The position numbers and the translations under genes were made by a program. Below are positions 61,163 to 64,000 of a stretch of DNA of 64,000 bases, one piece after another. Position 1 is the stretch's first letter; each line of letters starts with the position of its first letter. The stretch spans positions 1 to 64,000 of the forward strand of contig JAIXKK010000058.1 of assembly GCA_026954325.1 (NCBI GenBank), read 5' to 3'. Below the pieces are notes generated by a model, which did not search any database, was not told where the DNA came from, and saw only the letters and a program-made list of their open reading frames with translations. This DNA is from Bryobacterales bacterium (GTDB taxonomy: Bacteria; Acidobacteriota; Terriglobia; Bryobacterales; Bryobacteraceae).

Positions 61163-62382
61163 AGGGGCACACGCACGCGCAGGGATGCGCCGCGGCCGGG
61201 GTTCGATTCCACGATCAAATCACCGTTCAAGGTTCGCACGCGCCGTTTGATGCTCTCCGGCCCCATGCGCATCAATTCCAGTTCCTCGAGGTTGTAAGTG
61301 CCACCGAAGGGGAAGCCGCTTCCATCATCCTCCACCTGAAGATTCAACTGATTCGCGCTGCGTTCCGCGCCCAAAGAGACCTTCGAGGCTTTCGAGTGTT
61401 TCTGCGCATTGTGCAACGCCTCGCGGATGATCTGGAGAACCTCGTGGGAGATCTCCGGCTCGAGACCGCTCAGCGCATCGCCGACGTTCCAATGGAGTTG
61501 AATCCCGCTGCCTTTTTGAAAATCCTCGGCAATCTGACGAACGCTGGTGGCGGGCGTAGCTCCGTCGGCTGACATACGCATGCTGCGTACGAAGGCGCGC
61601 ATGTCGGTGATCTGTTTACGGCAGATTTCCTGAAGCTGCGTCAGGTCGGCGATGGCCGCATCGCGGTCGCGGGTGAGGAGTTTCTTGATCACCTCCAACC
61701 GCATCTGAAAGCTAATGAAGCTTTGCAGCGGCCCATCGTGAAAATCGGCGGCGATCCGCTGGCGCTCGAGTTCCCTTGCGTTCTCGGCCTCGGTGCGGAA
61801 CATCACGGTCTGCCGCGAGGCGACATCAAGATGGCGCTCGATCATCTGCCGCTGCCAGCCATAAAGCACGGACAAGATGCCCGGAAACACCACCACCGGA
61901 CCGAGCGATGTGACCTGGTCTCGCGCTGTCAGAACGCTTACGATCGTAACCACCGCCACTACCAGGGTGATCTCCCGCAGTTGATGCAGTAACGTCGTGT
62001 GAAGCAACACGAATATGTAGAAAGCGCCCACCATCCATCCGGCCCGGTCCGGCGGATTCACAATGCAGACCAGCAGAATGATGAGATCGATGATAAGACG
62101 AAAGAGCCCGGAACTTCCCACCCAGCGCCGCCGCCACGCAACGGCGCCCAGGGCGAACAAATTGTACATCAGGTAGGCGACAGAGGGTCCGGTGAGGGGA
62201 AACCAATGAGGATACAGTTCCAGCCCCACCAGCGAGGCGGCGATCGCCACGCGCGCGATGCCGAACGCCAGCCGCCAGGACTCGGGAGTTACAGTACGCT
62301 CTCCAGCCAATTGGAAACTCGCACAGGGCCCGCCGGGGCTTCTGGAAGAAACCCGCGCATCCACTGGCCGGCGAAGCTCCAT
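61159..62382 (-). CDS. membrane sensor histidine kinase, NarL/LytS-type (HisKA_3)
   Basis: 407 aa. Five to six N-terminal TM helices (about 37-175) act as the sensor. The dimerisation/phosphoacceptor His is at about 215 in AADFHDGPLQSFISFQMRLE. The HATPase domain has REALHNAQKHSKASKVSL (N box) and EDDGSGFPFGGTYNLEE (G1 box). This is the family that pairs with LuxR/NarL response regulators, but none is adjacent; it heads a three-gene overlapping set with the propeller lipoprotein and bshA. Confidence 0.88.
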   Translation of the reverse strand: MELRRPVDARVSSRSPGGPCASFQLAGERTVTPESWRLAFGIARVAIAASLVGLELYPHWFPLTGPSVAYLMYNLFALGAVAWRRRWVGSSGLFRLIIDLIILLVCIVNPPDRAGWMVGAFYIFVLLHTTLLHQLREITLVVAVVTIVSVLTARDQVTSLGPVVVFPGILSVLYGWQRQMIERHLDVASRQTVMFRTEAENARELERQRIAADFHDGPLQSFISFQMRLEVIKKLLTRDRDAAIADLTQLQEICRKQITDMRAFVRSMRMSADGATPATSVRQIAEDFQKGSGIQLHWNVGDALSGLEPEISHEVLQIIREALHNAQKHSKASKVSLGAERSANQLNLQVEDDGSGFPFGGTYNLEELELMRMGPESIKRRVRTLNGDLIVESNPGRGASLRVRVPL

Positions 62383-62453
62383 TGTGCGGGCGAGTTCTTC
62401 AAAAGGTTCAGTTTACCCTAATCCTTTCCTTAGCCGCACAGGCAGACCAGCCT

Positions 62454-62987
62454 CTACCTGCGATAGAGGTATAACGTATGGCTGCGGCCTTCGCCGTCAT
62501 CGTCAATTGTTTCGGTCTTCTCCGGTTTCCAACCGGAAAACTCGAAGTCATGCGATACGATTCTCGTACCTTTTTTGAGCTGCTTCTCGAGGATGGGGCT
62601 GACTTTGTCGTTGGACGTGGGCAGCAGGTAGACGGTGATGAGATCGGCGGAGGAATAGTCCTGAGTCGTGATGTCGCCGTGGATGATGCGGGCCGTTTTC
62701 TCCAGCCCGAGACTGCGGATCTTGTCCATGCTTTGCTTCCAGAGGTCGTTATCCATCTCGACTCCGGTCGCGTTGGCTCCGAATTTCTGGGCAGCCATGA
62801 TCACGATGCGTCCATCGCCGCTGCCGAGGTCAAACATTTTCTCGCCCCGCTTCAGTCCTCCGAACTCAAGCATTTTATTGACGACGAATTCCGGCGTGGG
62901 GTAATAAGGCGCCAGTTTCTCCGTCTTCTTTTCCTGAGCCGGGGCAGCGGCTGCCAGCAGAACCAGTGATGCGGCTATTCGCAACAT
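62454..62987 (-). CDS. exported SAM-dependent methyltransferase-like protein
   Basis: 177 aa from the ATG at 62987, with AGGAG 8-10 nt upstream. Unusually, a class I Rossmann methyltransferase core follows a signal peptide (LRIAASLVLLAAAAPAQEKK). Motif I is KMFDLGSGDGRIVIMAAQKF, the acidic residue after strand two is GVEMDND, and ADLITVYLLPTSNDKVSPIL follows. SAM is not expected in the periplasm, so it may be retained by its N-terminus inside the cell, or bind another ligand. The length is minimal for the fold. Function unknown. Confidence 0.8.
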   Translation of the reverse strand: MLRIAASLVLLAAAAPAQEKKTEKLAPYYPTPEFVVNKMLEFGGLKRGEKMFDLGSGDGRIVIMAAQKFGANATGVEMDNDLWKQSMDKIRSLGLEKTARIIHGDITTQDYSSADLITVYLLPTSNDKVSPILEKQLKKGTRIVSHDFEFSGWKPEKTETIDDDGEGRSHTLYLYRR

Positions 62988-63045
62988 GATGGGTCGTCTC
63001 CTCGCCTTTAGATGGGGCCGCGTAGTCATTCACTAGACGCCTCGT

Positions 63046-64000
63046 CTAGGGCGCCAGGTACAGGCGAACGCGGTTACTGGATTTGTTTCCGGCATCGATG
63101 TAGAGTTCGGCCGGACCAGCGTTCACGACTCTTGGAAGCTGGATTTCAATCAGGTAGAAACCAATGTAGCCCGGAGCGAGCGTGGCGCGGGTTACCTCCA
63201 CGGGTTCGCGGTCGACGAAAGCGCGCACGGGTGCAACTACCTTGGGGGTGTTGTCCACCGGGGCGGCAATCCCGGTTTGCCAGGAAGGGTCGACGGCGCC
63301 GAGCCCCGTGGCGAGAATCTGTATCCTGGCGCCCGACTTGGCGGGCGTCATTGCGTCGAGCGCGACGCCGCTATCGGCATCGAGCAGCAACGGGGAGCCG
63401 TCGCGGTCAACAAAGATGGCCGGAGAGACCGGCTCGAGCGGAAGGTCCACCGGTTGATTGCGCCCGTCTCCGGACAATACCAGCGGAAGCGATGAACCCT
63501 TCGCTTCAAAGGGGACCTGCACCTGGGTCTCCGCATCCGTGCTGCCGAGAATTGGCACATTCAGATCGCCCGAACTGATACGTTCCAACCGCCGGCCCAG
63601 GATACTGAGCAGCGTTCCGGGAGCGGCCGGGCGGGAACTGAAGTCGGCGGCGTTGACGACGCTCAATTCGCGAAGGCGGTGAGGGGCCATGGTTGCGTAG
63701 ACTCCTTGCCCCTGAAGCAGGACAAAGAGTTGATTACCATTCTCATCCAGCCGGACATCGAGCGCGGCTGCGTCCGGAAGTCCGTCACTGATCCGCTGCC
63801 AGTTCAGAGTGGAGACAAGGTTCGCCAAATCCGCGGTTGCATAAAAGACCCCCCGGGTAGTGGCGGCGTAGATGGCTCCGGATTTCATGTCGGCAACCAC
63901 ACCGCCGGCGTCTCCTAGCAAGTTGGCGGTAATGTCCTCCCAGAACTGGCCGCCGTTCGTCGTGTGAACAATGCGGGCCGCGGATGGATCCGCGCCTGTT
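63046..64000 (-). CDS. secreted BNR/sortilin-like propeller protein with TIGR03437-type C-terminal domain, 5' truncated
   Basis: The frame is open from the window edge (base 63999) and ends at 63046; at least 317 codons. The visible N-terminal part repeats BNR/sortilin-like blades (RIVHTTNGGQFWEDIT, IYAATTRGVFYATADLANLV). The last 220 residues match the Solibacter-type C-terminal domain: LSVVNAADFSSRPAAPGTLL, QILATGLGAVDPSWQTG and GYIGFYLIEIQLPRVVNAGP followed by ELYIDAGNKSSNRVRLYL. This domain is an abundant end-cap of secreted proteins in Bryobacterales, and it is the clearest lineage clue in the window. Confidence 0.85.
   Translation of the reverse strand, partial: TGADPSAARIVHTTNGGQFWEDITANLLGDAGGVVADMKSGAIYAATTRGVFYATADLANLVSTLNWQRISDGLPDAAALDVRLDENGNQLFVLLQGQGVYATMAPHRLRELSVVNAADFSSRPAAPGTLLSILGRRLERISSGDLNVPILGSTDAETQVQVPFEAKGSSLPLVLSGDGRNQPVDLPLEPVSPAIFVDRDGSPLLLDADSGVALDAMTPAKSGARIQILATGLGAVDPSWQTGIAAPVDNTPKVVAPVRAFVDREPVEVTRATLAPGYIGFYLIEIQLPRVVNAGPAELYIDAGNKSSNRVRLYLAP

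Noticed and set aside
1..64000. tRNA, rRNA, CRISPR, prophage or toxin-antitoxin loci
   Set aside because: None recognised by eye; no repeat-spacer pattern, cloverleaf or integrase was seen. A covariance-model scan would settle small RNAs.

Overview
The window looks like chromosome of an Acidobacteriota member near Candidatus Solibacter / Bryobacter (Bryobacterales). The evidence is lineage flavour rather than a marker gene. There is an Oar-like TonB receptor with an N-terminal carboxypeptidase-regulatory domain, a Solibacter-type (TIGR03437-like) C-terminal domain at the right edge, a YncE-propeller/phosphoesterase fusion, a DUF1592 cytochrome remnant, several Tat-exported sugar enzymes and high GC. 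No rRNA, tRNA, CRISPR array or prophage was seen.

Layout. 1-2695: 3' part of a CusA/CzcA-type RND pump. 2762-11088: a locus with a membrane-spanning HTH/propeller/LamG protein, a secreted nidogen/IPT protein, a TPR-M48 metalloprotease and a small membrane protein; two near-identical ~105-bp promoter/operator copies precede the second and third genes. 11155-14859: enolase-superfamily enzyme, acetamidase/formamidase-like enzyme and a deleted DUF1592 pseudogene. 14908-28000: a glycosyltransferase-like gene, then a long minus-strand block headed by a LacI regulator and a TonB receptor, with two Gfo/Idh/MocA oxidoreductases, a DJ-1/PfpI protein, a lytic transglycosylase and an aminotransferase. 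27950-29600: remnants of two unrelated transposases (IS1380-like and ISKra4-like) and the 3' end of a sulfatase gene.

29608-35582: a four-gene overlapping operon, arsR-dabA-dabB-(second NuoL/M-like gene), encoding a DAB-type inorganic-carbon (bicarbonate/CO2) accumulation complex. Its promoter has a near-perfect dyad between -35 and -10 and appears to give a leaderless arsR transcript. 35746-44111: YncE/phosphoesterase, GNAT acetyltransferase, HTTM/DCC-like protein, a TrpB2-type enzyme and a decayed secreted-protein gene whose frameshifts can be pinpointed. 44262-52489: a glycine-zipper lipoprotein, unknown exported proteins, a GT-C-like membrane protein, a trans-polyprenyl diphosphate synthase, an NHL protein and a HupE/UreJ-like permease. 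52560-57871: hypF with an altered second zinc finger, then a cytochrome c/beta-barrel fusion and a five-haem cytochrome. 57898-64000: a second LacI regulator, bshA with a five-bladed-propeller lipoprotein and a sensor kinase, an exported methyltransferase-like protein and the 3' part of a BNR/TIGR03437-type protein.

The two most interesting systems are the ArsR-controlled three-component DAB operon and the twin-operator locus next to a candidate one-component transmembrane regulator. Assignments come from reading motifs by eye; no database search was run.
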